Made by a program: the position numbers and the translations under genes. The notes under the pieces were generated by a model. That model did not search any database. It was not told the origin of the DNA and saw only the letters and a program-made list of their open reading frames with translations. Source: Citrobacter europaeus (GTDB taxonomy: Bacteria; Pseudomonadota; Gammaproteobacteria; Enterobacterales; Enterobacteriaceae). Taken from it: a stretch of 64,000 bases of DNA. The stretch covers positions 1,302,001-1,366,000 of the forward strand of contig CP083650.1 in NCBI GenBank assembly GCA_020099315.1, given 5' to 3'. Shown here in pieces: positions 1 through 8,157 of this stretch; the stretch's first letter is position 1, and each line of letters begins with the position of its first letter.

Positions 1-2169
1 TTGGCGCAACCGCCCATTCCGTTTAACCCCAAAACCTACAAAATTTCTCGCAACGCCTGTCCGCGTAACTGCTATGACACCTGTAGCCTGAAAACCTGGG
101 TCAAGGATGACGTTATCACCTTTGTGGAAGGCGCGCCTGAGTCAACGTTTACGCACGGAACACCGTGTGTAAAAGGTCTGACTTATCCTCGCCGGGTATA
201 TAGCCCGGATCGCATTAAATATCCGATGATTCAGGATGTTCGTGGCAGCGGTAACTGGCGTCGTATCTCCTGGGACGAAGCAATGCAGCGCATTGCAACC
301 AAGATGCTGGAGATCAAAAAGAAAGACGGCTCAATGCTTGGGCTGGCGCTGTCAAAATACTCAGGCAATCTTGGGGTGATGGGCTATGCCGTTGAAGGGA
401 TGATGTCTTCGCTGGGTTACACCACCCGTTTTGCCGGGACGCCTTGCTGGCCAGCGGGTATCGATGCCCAGAACTACGACATGGGCGACATGTGGTGTAA
501 CGACCCGGAAGATTTTGTTAAAGCAAAATACATCATCATCTGGGGCGCTAACCCGGCATGGTGCTCTATGCACACCATGAAGTACATCTATCAGGCGCGG
601 GAGAAAGGCGCAAAAGTGGTCGTTATCGATCCGCTGTTAACGCAAACCGCCGCGAAAGCCGATCTCTATTTACGTGTTCGTCCAGGCTCTGATGGCGCCC
701 TGGCGCTGGGCATGGCGCGCCACCTGGTGGATAAAGGTTTGGTGGATCAGAATTTCGTCACTCACTATTCCCACGGATACCCGGAATTCGAAGCGTATCT
801 ACGCAACAGTGTGACCGTAGAGTGGGCTGCTGAAATTTGCGGTCTGTCGGCGGATGTGATTCGCCAGTTGGCGGAAGAGTTTACGGCGGTTAATCCTGCC
901 ACCGTGTGGATTGGCTACGGCATGCAGCGCCATGTTAACGGCGGCGCTAACGTACGTGCGATCGATGCCTTTGTGGCGATGACCGGCAATATTGGTATTG
1001 AGGGCGGCGGCGCTCGCTACGGCCATCTGCAGACATGGGGCTATAACTACCACGGAATGATGCAAAAGCCTCCTGCAGGTTCTGTCGGTATGAAAGGCGC
1101 TGGTGGTCCGGTGGGCGAGTTTGTTAGCGATAGCGGTGAGAAGAGCGAATACTCCGATCGTGCGCTGAACATCAACCAAACGGCGCAGGGGATCCTCGAC
1201 GCCAGTGAACCACCGGTACGTATGCTGTGGGTGGCCTCTAAAAACCCATTTGCTCAGGATTTCGACCGCAACAAGATGATCAAAGCGTTTGATAAACTGG
1301 AAATGGTGGTTTGTGTCGACCAGTTCTTCAACGAAACCGTCCAGCATGCGGATATCGTGCTGCCCGTCACAACAACTTTTGAGCAATGGGATGTCTCTTC
1401 GTCCTATTGGCACTATTGGTTATCCGTCAACGAACCGGCTATTAAACCGCTGTATGAGTGCAAGAGCGATCCTGAAATAGCGGCGCTGTTGTCCAAAACC
1501 ATCAATAAACTGGAACCCGGTTCATGTACCTTCCCGCAGGAGTTTGATGCTAAACGTTGGTTGGATCAGGAATTCAATGAGGGAATGGGCAAACAGTTCG
1601 GCATAGCGGGCTGGAATGACCTGCTGGAAGGACCCCGCAAAGCAAAAATGGTCAGCAGCGCGGCCTGGTTCGATCGCAAATTCAAAACGCCGTCAGGCAA
1701 GTATGAGTTTAAATCAGAACGCTGCGCGGAAAACGGTCACACGGCTTTGCCTGAATATAAAGCGGGTGCGCAGGGAGCGCTGCCGTTCCACCTGTTTACA
1801 CCTCACCTGCAGTACGGTCTGCACTCGCAGTTTGTCAATCTGGACTGGATGCAGGTTTTTTGGCCAGAACCCTTTGTCTATATCCACCCGCTTGCTGCGC
1901 AGAAAAAGGGCATCACAGAGGGCGCTCACGTCAAAGTTTTCAACGAGGCGGGTCATGTTGAGCTGCGCGCCAAAATCACCACCAACGTGCCGGAAGATTT
2001 TCTTGTGATGTACGAGTCCTGGTTCAATAAGCTTAGTTACAACGTACAGAATGTGGTTAAAGATACGCCAGCCGATATGGGGAAAATGGCGACAGGCGCA
2101 CCTGGTGCGGCCATTCACAGTCAATTTGTAGATATTACTCTGTCAGGAAATGAAGGAGCAGCGGCATGA
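1..2169 (+). CDS. DmsA-like molybdopterin oxidoreductase catalytic subunit
   Basis: Catalytic subunit of a DMSO-reductase-family enzyme that would reduce an unknown substrate at a bis-MGD molybdenum centre. The N-terminus carries a [4Fe-4S] motif with Cys20, Cys24, Cys28 and Cys56. A GTPCWPAG segment with Cys149 lies where the family often places its Mo ligand, but that role is inferred. The C-terminal third looks like a molydopterin dinucleotide-binding domain. No twin-arginine signal is visible, unlike E. coli DmsA, so either it is cytoplasmic or the true start lies upstream. The frame is open at base 1, which reads TTG, so the start is unproven. It overlaps the B subunit by four bases (ATGA). 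A relative of the Salmonella DmsA-like protein near rnk is likely; the substrate is unknown. Confidence 0.85.
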   Translation: MAQPPIPFNPKTYKISRNACPRNCYDTCSLKTWVKDDVITFVEGAPESTFTHGTPCVKGLTYPRRVYSPDRIKYPMIQDVRGSGNWRRISWDEAMQRIATKMLEIKKKDGSMLGLALSKYSGNLGVMGYAVEGMMSSLGYTTRFAGTPCWPAGIDAQNYDMGDMWCNDPEDFVKAKYIIIWGANPAWCSMHTMKYIYQAREKGAKVVVIDPLLTQTAAKADLYLRVRPGSDGALALGMARHLVDKGLVDQNFVTHYSHGYPEFEAYLRNSVTVEWAAEICGLSADVIRQLAEEFTAVNPATVWIGYGMQRHVNGGANVRAIDAFVAMTGNIGIEGGGARYGHLQTWGYNYHGMMQKPPAGSVGMKGAGGPVGEFVSDSGEKSEYSDRALNINQTAQGILDASEPPVRMLWVASKNPFAQDFDRNKMIKAFDKLEMVVCVDQFFNETVQHADIVLPVTTTFEQWDVSSSYWHYWLSVNEPAIKPLYECKSDPEIAALLSKTINKLEPGSCTFPQEFDAKRWLDQEFNEGMGKQFGIAGWNDLLEGPRKAKMVSSAAWFDRKFKTPSGKYEFKSERCAENGHTALPEYKAGAQGALPFHLFTPHLQYGLHSQFVNLDWMQVFWPEPFVYIHPLAAQKKGITEGAHVKVFNEAGHVELRAKITTNVPEDFLVMYESWFNKLSYNVQNVVKDTPADMGKMATGAPGAAIHSQFVDITLSGNEGAAA

Positions 2170-2723
2170 GACGCGCGTTTTTAGTTAATAGCGATAAGTG
2201 CATCGGCTGCCGTGGCTGTGCGATGGCGTGTAAAAGTTTTAACCAGCTGGAGCCAGAACGTTTCTGGCGCTATGTCTACCCGCTGGATAAAGAAATTTAT
2301 CCGCATGAGGAGCGAGCGTTCTACTCGCTGGCCTGTAACCACTGCGAAAATCCGGCCTGCCTGGCAGCTTGTCCGGTAGAGGCGTACACCAAACGTGAGG
2401 ATGGCGTTGTCGTGCATAACCCGGAACGTTGTATCGGATGCAAAAACTGTATCCGCAACTGTCCATACGGTGCGCCGCGCTTTAATGAAGAAACGAAAAA
2501 AGCGGAAAAATGCAGCATGTGCTACGAGCGTCTTGATGTTGGCATGCAGCCGGCGTGCGTGAATGCCTGTCCGGTAGGTGCGCTGACGCTTATTGACCTC
2601 GATGCCGATCCGATACCTGACAATGCGGTGCAGTATCCGCCGGGATTCCCGCGTATGCCGCAGCTTAATCCTGGCACGCGTTTTATCCTCGCGCGTCAAC
2701 CGAAGCAACCGGAGGGCAAGTAA
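2166..2723 (+). CDS. DmsB-like iron-sulfur electron-transfer subunit
   Basis: Ferredoxin-like subunit of 185 residues that should carry electrons from the membrane anchor to the molybdenum subunit. All sixteen cysteines for four [4Fe-4S] clusters are present: Cys12/15/18/22, Cys57/60/65/69, Cys89/92/95/99 and Cys116/119/131/135. Length and spacing fit the DmsB/PhsB/NrfC family. Its ATG overlaps the stop of the A subunit (ATGA), and its TAA overlaps the ATG of the C subunit by one base, so the three genes are translationally coupled. Confidence 0.9.
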   Translation: MRRAFLVNSDKCIGCRGCAMACKSFNQLEPERFWRYVYPLDKEIYPHEERAFYSLACNHCENPACLAACPVEAYTKREDGVVVHNPERCIGCKNCIRNCPYGAPRFNEETKKAEKCSMCYERLDVGMQPACVNACPVGALTLIDLDADPIPDNAVQYPPGFPRMPQLNPGTRFILARQPKQPEGK

Positions 2724-3490
2724 TGGAAAAGTATGAACTTCCTCTGGTTATTTTTACCGTCTTGAGCCAGATGTCGGTCGGTATAACGCTCATTCTGACG
2801 CTGCGCGCGTTGCAAGGAAAACTGGAAAGCAAACGCCTGTACTGGTTGGTTAGCGGGCTGATTCTGGCAGCGGCTTCCGTGGCGGCGGTATTGCACCTTG
2901 CGCATCCGGATCGCGCCTACAACGCCCTGATCAACCTGCAGCACGCCTGGCTCAGCCGTGAAATTCTCGGCGCAACGTTATACGGCGCGGCGGTGGGCGT
3001 GACGTTTTTGGCAAAAGGACATAAAGTGCCGGCGGTTCTGGCTTCTGTTCTCGGGATCGCACTGGTGGCGGTTCAGGGGATGACCTATGCCGCCCCGGCA
3101 ATGGTGGCGATCGCCAACGGTCTGACAATGCTGCTGTTTTTCATTACGGTGTGGGTGATGGGCTGCGCGGCGATTCCGCTGCTTAACCTCGCGCCTGCCG
3201 TTGCCGCATTGCGCCAGGGAATTATTGTTTGTATGGCGGTCATGATTGCCGCGCATGTTATCTGGCTAAGCGGCGGCACTATCATGCAGATGACGGCGCA
3301 TGCCTGGCTGACGTCGCCGCTTTATCTCGCAAGCCTGGTGTGTCTGGCGGTGGCCTTTGCGCTCAGCCGCCAGGGCGAGCGTCGTGCAAAAGCGCTCTTT
3401 GTCCTGCTGTTTGTTGGCGTATTCCTGAGTCGTCTGACGTTCTTTGGCGATACGGTCAGCACTATCGTCAATATCGGTCATTTGTACTGA
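2723..3490 (+). CDS. DmsC-like membrane anchor subunit
   Basis: Hydrophobic 255-residue protein with about eight predicted membrane segments, matching the DmsC family anchor that oxidises menaquinol and passes electrons to the iron-sulfur subunit. It is the last gene of the operon and overlaps the B gene by one base (TAATG). A strong hairpin with a T-tract follows 14 bases after the stop codon. The conserved family layout A-B-C supports a respiratory oxidoreductase complex at the inner membrane. Confidence 0.88.
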   Translation: MEKYELPLVIFTVLSQMSVGITLILTLRALQGKLESKRLYWLVSGLILAAASVAAVLHLAHPDRAYNALINLQHAWLSREILGATLYGAAVGVTFLAKGHKVPAVLASVLGIALVAVQGMTYAAPAMVAIANGLTMLLFFITVWVMGCAAIPLLNLAPAVAALRQGIIVCMAVMIAAHVIWLSGGTIMQMTAHAWLTSPLYLASLVCLAVAFALSRQGERRAKALFVLLFVGVFLSRLTFFGDTVSTIVNIGHLY

Positions 3491-3504
3491 TTGTGAGGTA
3501 ATAA

Positions 3505-3538
3505 AAACCCCTGTCAGGCATTAACCTGGCAGGGGTTT
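3505..3538 (+). terminator. Rho-independent terminator after the DMSO-reductase-like operon
   Basis: The arms AAACCCCTG..CAGG and CCTG..CAGGGGTTT pair around a short loop and are followed by TCTTT. It sits between two convergent genes. The A-rich left flank gives a T-tract on the other strand as well, so it may also stop uspG transcription. Confidence 0.8.
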
Positions 3539-3558
3539 CTTTAGTAACGGTGAGGCTG

Positions 3559-3987
3559 TTAACGCACGACCAGCACCGGCAGCGTCGCGTGGCGAACTAC
3601 GCTGGAAGCATTTGAGCCGAGCAGATGGGTGCTGATTGATGGGTTACGCGATCCAATGACGACCACATCCGCATTCAACTCTTCACCCAACTCGTTGACC
3701 ACGTCACGGACGCTGCCAAAGCGGACGTGTTGTTTAATACGGGAAGGATCGATGCTGAAGTGACCGACCATTGTTTGCAGACGGGTTTCCGCTTCGTGTT
3801 GCAGATGCTCTTCAAAACGACGGACATCTGCCGCAAAGCGGTGCAGGCTTAAGCTCGCTGAGCCTGGCAGCACATGCAGCAGATGGATAACCCCTTTATC
3901 CTGGGCCAGAAATTCTGCATGGCGAATAGCCTTGTCGCTCAGTTCCATTTCGAATACATCAACAGGCATTATGATTGTGTTGTACAT
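3559..3987 (-). CDS. uspG: Universal stress protein UspG
   Basis: Universal stress protein of 142 residues, essentially the E. coli UspG (YbdQ) sequence. UspG is an ATP-binding Usp-fold protein that is autophosphorylated and adenylylated and interacts with GroEL. The ATP-binding motif appears near the C-terminus as GSRNPSISTHLLGSNAS. I chose the start at 3987 because MYNTIIMPVDVF matches the family N-terminus and an AGGAGA ribosome site lies just upstream. The longer frame to 4053 adds 22 residues with no family support. The gene stands alone and converges on the DMSO-reductase-like operon. Confidence 0.93.
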   Translation of the reverse strand: MYNTIIMPVDVFEMELSDKAIRHAEFLAQDKGVIHLLHVLPGSASLSLHRFAADVRRFEEHLQHEAETRLQTMVGHFSIDPSRIKQHVRFGSVRDVVNELGEELNADVVVIGSRNPSISTHLLGSNASSVVRHATLPVLVVR

Positions 3988-4116
3988 AAACATTCTCCTT
4001 GTCATTACATGAACACATAACAGCATAGTATTAAAAATGATTCTGTCAGTCACGACACAGATTTATGTTTTGCGAACAGGAAAGAAAGCGAGGAGCAGGG
4101 AAATCTAACCGGAAAG

Positions 4117-4140
4117 AGGATGCGGATGCATCCCCTGTAA
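4117..4140 (-). terminator. Possible rnk terminator
   Basis: On the minus strand, GGATGC and GCATCC pair around a four-base loop, followed by TCTTT, about 30 bases after the rnk stop codon. The stem is only six base pairs, so the call is weak. Confidence 0.4.
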
Positions 4141-4170
4141 GATAAAGCGCGTGGCTTTGATAAGACAGAG

Positions 4171-4581
4171 TTAGCGCAGGTAGTCGCCTGCAGCTTCAGG
4201 CTGGTACTCAAGCTCGATGACTTCGAGGTGCGTTGAGGTCCCGCCAGGCAGTTCCCAGTGAATAGTGTCGCCAACGCGCAGGCCCAGAAGTGCAGCGCCG
4301 ACAGGTGCCATTACCGAAAGCTGTGTGCTGCTGTCAGTCATATTGGCCGGATACACCAGGGTACGCACACGGACTTCGCCATCACTCAGATTGCGGAATT
4401 TCACGCGGCTGTTCATGGTTACGACATCGTGCGGCATGGTTTCTGGAGAACACATTTGGGCACGATCCAGCTCGGCGTTCAGGGCGTCGGCAATCGGTAA
4501 ACCAGCAAACGCAGGTTGCTCCAACAGGCGGTCAATGCGTTCCGCATCGAGGTCGTTAATGATGATAGTTGGTCTGGACAT
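4171..4581 (-). CDS. rnk: Nucleoside diphosphate kinase regulator Rnk
   Basis: Rnk is a 136-residue GreA/GreB-like protein that binds RNA polymerase near the secondary channel and affects nucleoside diphosphate kinase and polyphosphate levels. The N-terminal helices (about residues 1-45) form a short coiled coil, and the rest is a GreA C-terminal-type domain (VMAPVGAALLGLRVGDTI). The length equals E. coli Rnk. A terminator-like hairpin lies in its leader about 50 bases before the start codon, which suggests attenuation. Confidence 0.93.
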   Translation of the reverse strand: MSRPTIIINDLDAERIDRLLEQPAFAGLPIADALNAELDRAQMCSPETMPHDVVTMNSRVKFRNLSDGEVRVRTLVYPANMTDSSTQLSVMAPVGAALLGLRVGDTIHWELPGGTSTHLEVIELEYQPEAAGDYLR

Positions 4582-4630
4582 TTATTACTCCATGTCGTCG
4601 AAACTGCGGGTGCGCAGGTAAATAATCCCA

Positions 4631-4664
4631 AAAGAAAACCCTCACCGTCAGGCGGCAAGGGTTT
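4631..4664 (-). promoter_or_regulatory. rnk leader attenuator hairpin
   Basis: Read on the minus strand, AAACCCT..CCG and CGG..AGGGTTT pair and are followed by TTCTTTT, a rho-independent terminator in front of rnk. No gene on the minus strand ends here: the nearest upstream gene reads the other way. The hairpin therefore most likely controls read-through into rnk. An enterobacterial rnk leader with a terminal terminator has been predicted in comparative studies (recalled, not looked up). Confidence 0.65.
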
Positions 4665-4856
4665 AGCTTTTATGATGATACTGAGACTTACCCCATGTTT
4701 GAAGTGATTTAGTTCACATTCAGGTAAATCATCAATTTTGTCGCATATAGTGTGATTTTAGCCGAAAAACGTGATCGTTCTCCAATTTGCATTATGCTTT
4801 TTAAGCGCTCGCTACGGGCGCGTCAAACAACTCAGTGTTCCGCGACAGGAGATCTC

Positions 4857-5687
4857 ATGAGCGAGTACGACAAACTTACCTTGAAAGACGGCAGCTATTT
4901 GCATTTTAAAGACTGGGGAAGTGGACAGCCTATCGTCTTCAGCCATGGTTGGCCGTTGACGGCAGATGCGTTTGAAGATCAGATGCTGTTCCTCGGGTCG
5001 AAAGGATTTCGTGTAATCGCCCATGACAGGCGCGGCCATGGGCGTTCGGCTCAACCCTGGGATGGCCACAATATGGATCAGTATGCTGACGATCTGGCTG
5101 AACTGACCGCGCATCTCAATCTTAAAGATGCTGTTCATGTCGGACACTCTACCGGCGGTGGGGAAGTGGCGCGCTACATAGGTCGCCATGGAACGCAGCG
5201 GGTGGCAAAAGCGGTGTTAATCGGCGCGGTGACGCCCATTATGATCAAGACCGACTTTAATCCAAATGGCGTGCCGAAAGAGGTGTTTGATGGCATCCGT
5301 GAAGGGGTGATAAACGATCGCGCTGCCTTTTTCTATGAACTGACCGCAGCATTCTATGGCTACAACCGCCCGGGTGCGAACGAGTCAAAAGCCGTTCGCG
5401 AAAGCTTTGTTGAACAGGGCTTACAAGGTTCCATCAAAGCGTTGTACGACTGTATTCACGCGTTTTCAGAAACCGACCTGCGTGAGGACCTCAAAAAAAT
5501 GACCATTCCGACGCTGGTCATCCACGGTGATGACGATCAGATTGTCCCGTTTGAAACCTGCGGAAAGGTCGCGGCGGAAATACTGCCGGACTCGCAGCTG
5601 AAGGTGTATGTCGGCGGCTCGCATGGTATTTGCACCACCCATAAACAACAGATCAACGGCGATCTGCTCAACTTTATTCAATCGTAA
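4857..5687 (+). CDS. Alpha/beta hydrolase, non-heme chloroperoxidase/perhydrolase type
   Basis: Cytoplasmic alpha/beta hydrolase of 276 residues. The nucleophile elbow GHSTGGG gives Ser98. The acid is in HGDDDQIVP, probably Asp227, and His256 lies in GGSHGI. HGWP (30-33) forms the oxyanion loop. The overall pattern fits cofactor-free haloperoxidases, which are usually esterases that also make peracids; the natural substrate is unknown. I start at 4857 because ACAGGAGATCTC precedes this ATG; the longer frame to 4752 has no such support. It lies alone between rnk and rna, a place where E. coli K-12 has no such gene as far as I recall. Confidence 0.85.
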   Translation: MSEYDKLTLKDGSYLHFKDWGSGQPIVFSHGWPLTADAFEDQMLFLGSKGFRVIAHDRRGHGRSAQPWDGHNMDQYADDLAELTAHLNLKDAVHVGHSTGGGEVARYIGRHGTQRVAKAVLIGAVTPIMIKTDFNPNGVPKEVFDGIREGVINDRAAFFYELTAAFYGYNRPGANESKAVRESFVEQGLQGSIKALYDCIHAFSETDLREDLKKMTIPTLVIHGDDDQIVPFETCGKVAAEILPDSQLKVYVGGSHGICTTHKQQINGDLLNFIQS

Positions 5688-5701
5688 TCTTTTTAGAACG
5701 T

Positions 5702-5736
5702 ATAACGCTGATCCGCCCGATGGGGATCAGCGTTAT
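5702..5736. terminator. Convergent hairpin between hydrolase gene and rna
   Basis: A perfect 13-bp inverted repeat (ATAACGCTGATCC and its complement) with a 9-base loop stands in the 64 bases between two convergent genes. There is no clean T-tract on either side, so it may work as an mRNA 3'-end stabiliser instead of a true terminator. Confidence 0.5.
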
Positions 5737-5751
5737 GCCCGGTCGCGAGTT

Positions 5752-6558
5752 TCAGTATCCCACTTTATCGATAATAAACTGTTTACCGCAGTTACCCGGA
5801 TGCGGCTGCGGTAAGAATGACTGTGGGGATAACGTCTGGTTGATGGTGTCGGCCTTCAGGGACAACTGGATCTCGGTGAGATACGCCGGATTGCCGTGGC
5901 AGCTTAGCTTCACGGCTTTGATGCTCTCTTGGCCCCAGCTTTTGGCGATGGCGGCGTCAAATGCGCTACGGCTGACGGTTTTGCCGTAGTTTTCCGCCAG
6001 GAACTTGCCCGCCTCACTGTTCTTAACCTCGTTATTTAGCCGTACCATCGTGCCGAAATACTCGTCGGGATCAAAGCCGAAACAGGCGCCATGTTTGGCA
6101 TACTCGTAACGTTCCAGACAAGTTCTCCCGCCTGCGCCGGGCATTACGGCGCTGAGTTTTGCCGCGCTTTCCAGCGACAGACCGGTTTCGGGGGCCGCGC
6201 ATTTACGGCTGGCGCGTGCTTCAGGCAGGTTGGGAATAGGGCGAGTCGCGCAGCCAAAGCGCATCCAGCGGCGGTTGTCTACTCCACGGGCGGCGATGGA
6301 TTTTGGCAGGCTGGGCCATAAACCGTGAACGGTCAGGAAATCTGCTTTGTTCGCGCTCTCTTTTTGCAGACGACATTCGTCAGGCTCCTGACGATTACGC
6401 TCGTGTTGACTCTGACAAAATCCGGTTTGCCAGGAGAGGGCCAGCACGTAGCTGTCAAAATCAGCGTACTGTTTTGCCAGAAGTTCATCGGCCTGAGCCG
6501 CAGAAACGGGCAGCAGGAGTGCTGCCAGCAACGAAGAATAACGCCATGTTGATGTCAT
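5752..6558 (-). CDS. rna: Ribonuclease I (RNase T2 family)
   Basis: Periplasmic RNase I of 268 residues that degrades RNA to nucleotides through 2',3'-cyclic intermediates. A signal peptide is clear at residues 1-23, ending SAAQA. Both T2 active-site motifs are present: TVHGLWPS with His78 and RYEYAKHGAC with Glu152 and His156. Cysteines are abundant, as expected for a disulfide-bonded periplasmic enzyme. It lies downstream of citT on the same strand but is separated from it by a strong terminator. Confidence 0.95.
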   Translation of the reverse strand: MTSTWRYSSLLAALLLPVSAAQADELLAKQYADFDSYVLALSWQTGFCQSQHERNRQEPDECRLQKESANKADFLTVHGLWPSLPKSIAARGVDNRRWMRFGCATRPIPNLPEARASRKCAAPETGLSLESAAKLSAVMPGAGGRTCLERYEYAKHGACFGFDPDEYFGTMVRLNNEVKNSEAGKFLAENYGKTVSRSAFDAAIAKSWGQESIKAVKLSCHGNPAYLTEIQLSLKADTINQTLSPQSFLPQPHPGNCGKQFIIDKVGY

Positions 6559-6607
6559 GATGATTTCGGATACTTATATAAATTCTGAATATCATCTATT
6601 TAATCAT

Positions 6608-6640
6608 AAAAAATGCCAGTCAGGTTTAGCTGACTGGCAT
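6608..6640 (-). terminator. Terminator of the cit operon
   Basis: On the minus strand ATGCCAGTCAG and CTGACTGGCAT form an 11-bp stem with a six-base loop, followed by TTTTTTA. It lies 29 bases after the citT stop codon and ends the citCDEFXGT transcript. Confidence 0.9.
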
Positions 6641-6668
6641 CATTTTCATCAGGCGTGAACCAGGATGA

Positions 6669-8132
6669 TTAGCTCCACATTGCCAGAATCGGCCAGCCGA
6701 CCAGCAGAAGCATAGAGATGTAGATAACGCCGAAGATAGCACCCAGACGCCAGTAGTCTTTGGACTTCACATAACCACAGCCGTAGATGATAACGCCAGG
6801 GCCCGTTGCATACGGAGTCAGACAGCCCATGATACCGATAGACAGTACCAGCAGGATACACAGGTGTTCCATTGGAACGCCCGGGATGCCTTTACCGACG
6901 GCCAGAATAACCGGCAGCATGGTGGCAGTGTGTGCAGAAAGGCTGGCAAACAGGTAGTGAGCAAAATAGAACACCAGCACCAGAACGATCACGGTCGCGT
7001 TAGGCGAGAAGCCTTCCAGGTGCGTGCTCATGGTGTTGGCGAACCAGTCGATGAAGCCTGAACGGGTTAAACCATTCGCCATAACGACCAGCGTGGCGAG
7101 GTTGACCAGGGTGTTCCATGCGCTGTTATAGCGGGTAATGTCTTTCCACGGTACCACGTGCAGCGCCAGCATCAGGGAAACGGCGAGCAGGCCTACTGCG
7201 GTTGCATCAATCAGTTTACCACCGAAGACCCACAGACCCAGGCTGAGCAGAACCAGACCGATCAGGGTCAGCTCTTTGCGCGTCAGTTTACCCATGGTTT
7301 TCAGTTCATCACCGGCCCATGCGGCAACTTCAGCACTGTGAGTGACTTCTGGCTTGTACAGAACATAGGACAGCCACGGAGCAACGATCAGCAAAATAAT
7401 ACCCACCGGCAGGAAGCTGAGGAACCATTGCAGCCAGCTGATTTGAATACCGGCAATTTTGTTGACGAATTCCAGACCCAGCACGTTAGGCGCAGCGCCG
7501 GTAACGAACATAGAGGAGCTCAGGCTGGTACTGATGACCATCATCCACATCAGATATCCGCCGATACGGCGCGCGGAAGGATCGTTCGGGAATGACTTAA
7601 ACAGCGGCGGCAGGTTTTTAATTACCGGGAATACGGTGCCACCGGTACGCGCGGTGTTGGACGGTGTAAACGGCGCCAGCAGAATGTCGATGATAACAAT
7701 CGCATAGCCCAGCGTCAGGGTACGTTTACCCATGAATTTCACCAGGAACAGTGCGATACGACGACCCAGACCGGTGACTTCATAACCCAGTGCGAAGATA
7801 AACGCACCGAACACCAACCACACGGTGGTGCTGGAGAAGCCTGCCAGACCCCATTTCAGCGCTTGCTTACCCGCTTTAAACGCCGGGTCGGCCAGTTCGG
7901 AAGCATCAAACAGCAGATAGTTGCTGCCGATAACGCAGATCGTGACGGCGATAAAGCTGATCGCTGTTGCCGGAATTGGCTCAAGGATCATACCGACGAT
8001 CATCGCCACAAATACAGCAAAGTAGTGCCAGGCCTGTGGGGGCATTCCATCGGGTACAGGGATAAGAAACATGACGCCCATTACAACCAGCGGGGCCAAT
8101 AACTTCCATATTTTATCTTTTGCTAAAGACAT
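6669..8132 (-). CDS. citT: Citrate/succinate antiporter CitT
   Basis: Inner-membrane carrier of 487 residues that takes up citrate in exchange for succinate during fermentation. It belongs to the DASS/SSU62 divalent anion family, with about a dozen hydrophobic segments. Family signatures such as FTPSNTARTGGTVFP (about 155-170), TGAAPN (about 210) and SAHTATMLP are present. It is the last gene of citCDEFXGT, 25 bases after citG, and a strong terminator follows. Confidence 0.95.
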   Translation of the reverse strand: MSLAKDKIWKLLAPLVVMGVMFLIPVPDGMPPQAWHYFAVFVAMIVGMILEPIPATAISFIAVTICVIGSNYLLFDASELADPAFKAGKQALKWGLAGFSSTTVWLVFGAFIFALGYEVTGLGRRIALFLVKFMGKRTLTLGYAIVIIDILLAPFTPSNTARTGGTVFPVIKNLPPLFKSFPNDPSARRIGGYLMWMMVISTSLSSSMFVTGAAPNVLGLEFVNKIAGIQISWLQWFLSFLPVGIILLIVAPWLSYVLYKPEVTHSAEVAAWAGDELKTMGKLTRKELTLIGLVLLSLGLWVFGGKLIDATAVGLLAVSLMLALHVVPWKDITRYNSAWNTLVNLATLVVMANGLTRSGFIDWFANTMSTHLEGFSPNATVIVLVLVFYFAHYLFASLSAHTATMLPVILAVGKGIPGVPMEHLCILLVLSIGIMGCLTPYATGPGVIIYGCGYVKSKDYWRLGAIFGVIYISMLLLVGWPILAMWS

Positions 8133-8157
8133 GTGTGTGATTCTCCGGAAAGGATCT

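Noticed and set aside
799..1413. Minus-strand frame of 204 codons inside the DmsA-like gene
   Set aside because: Shadow of a GC-rich coding sequence with no start signal and no recognisable domain.
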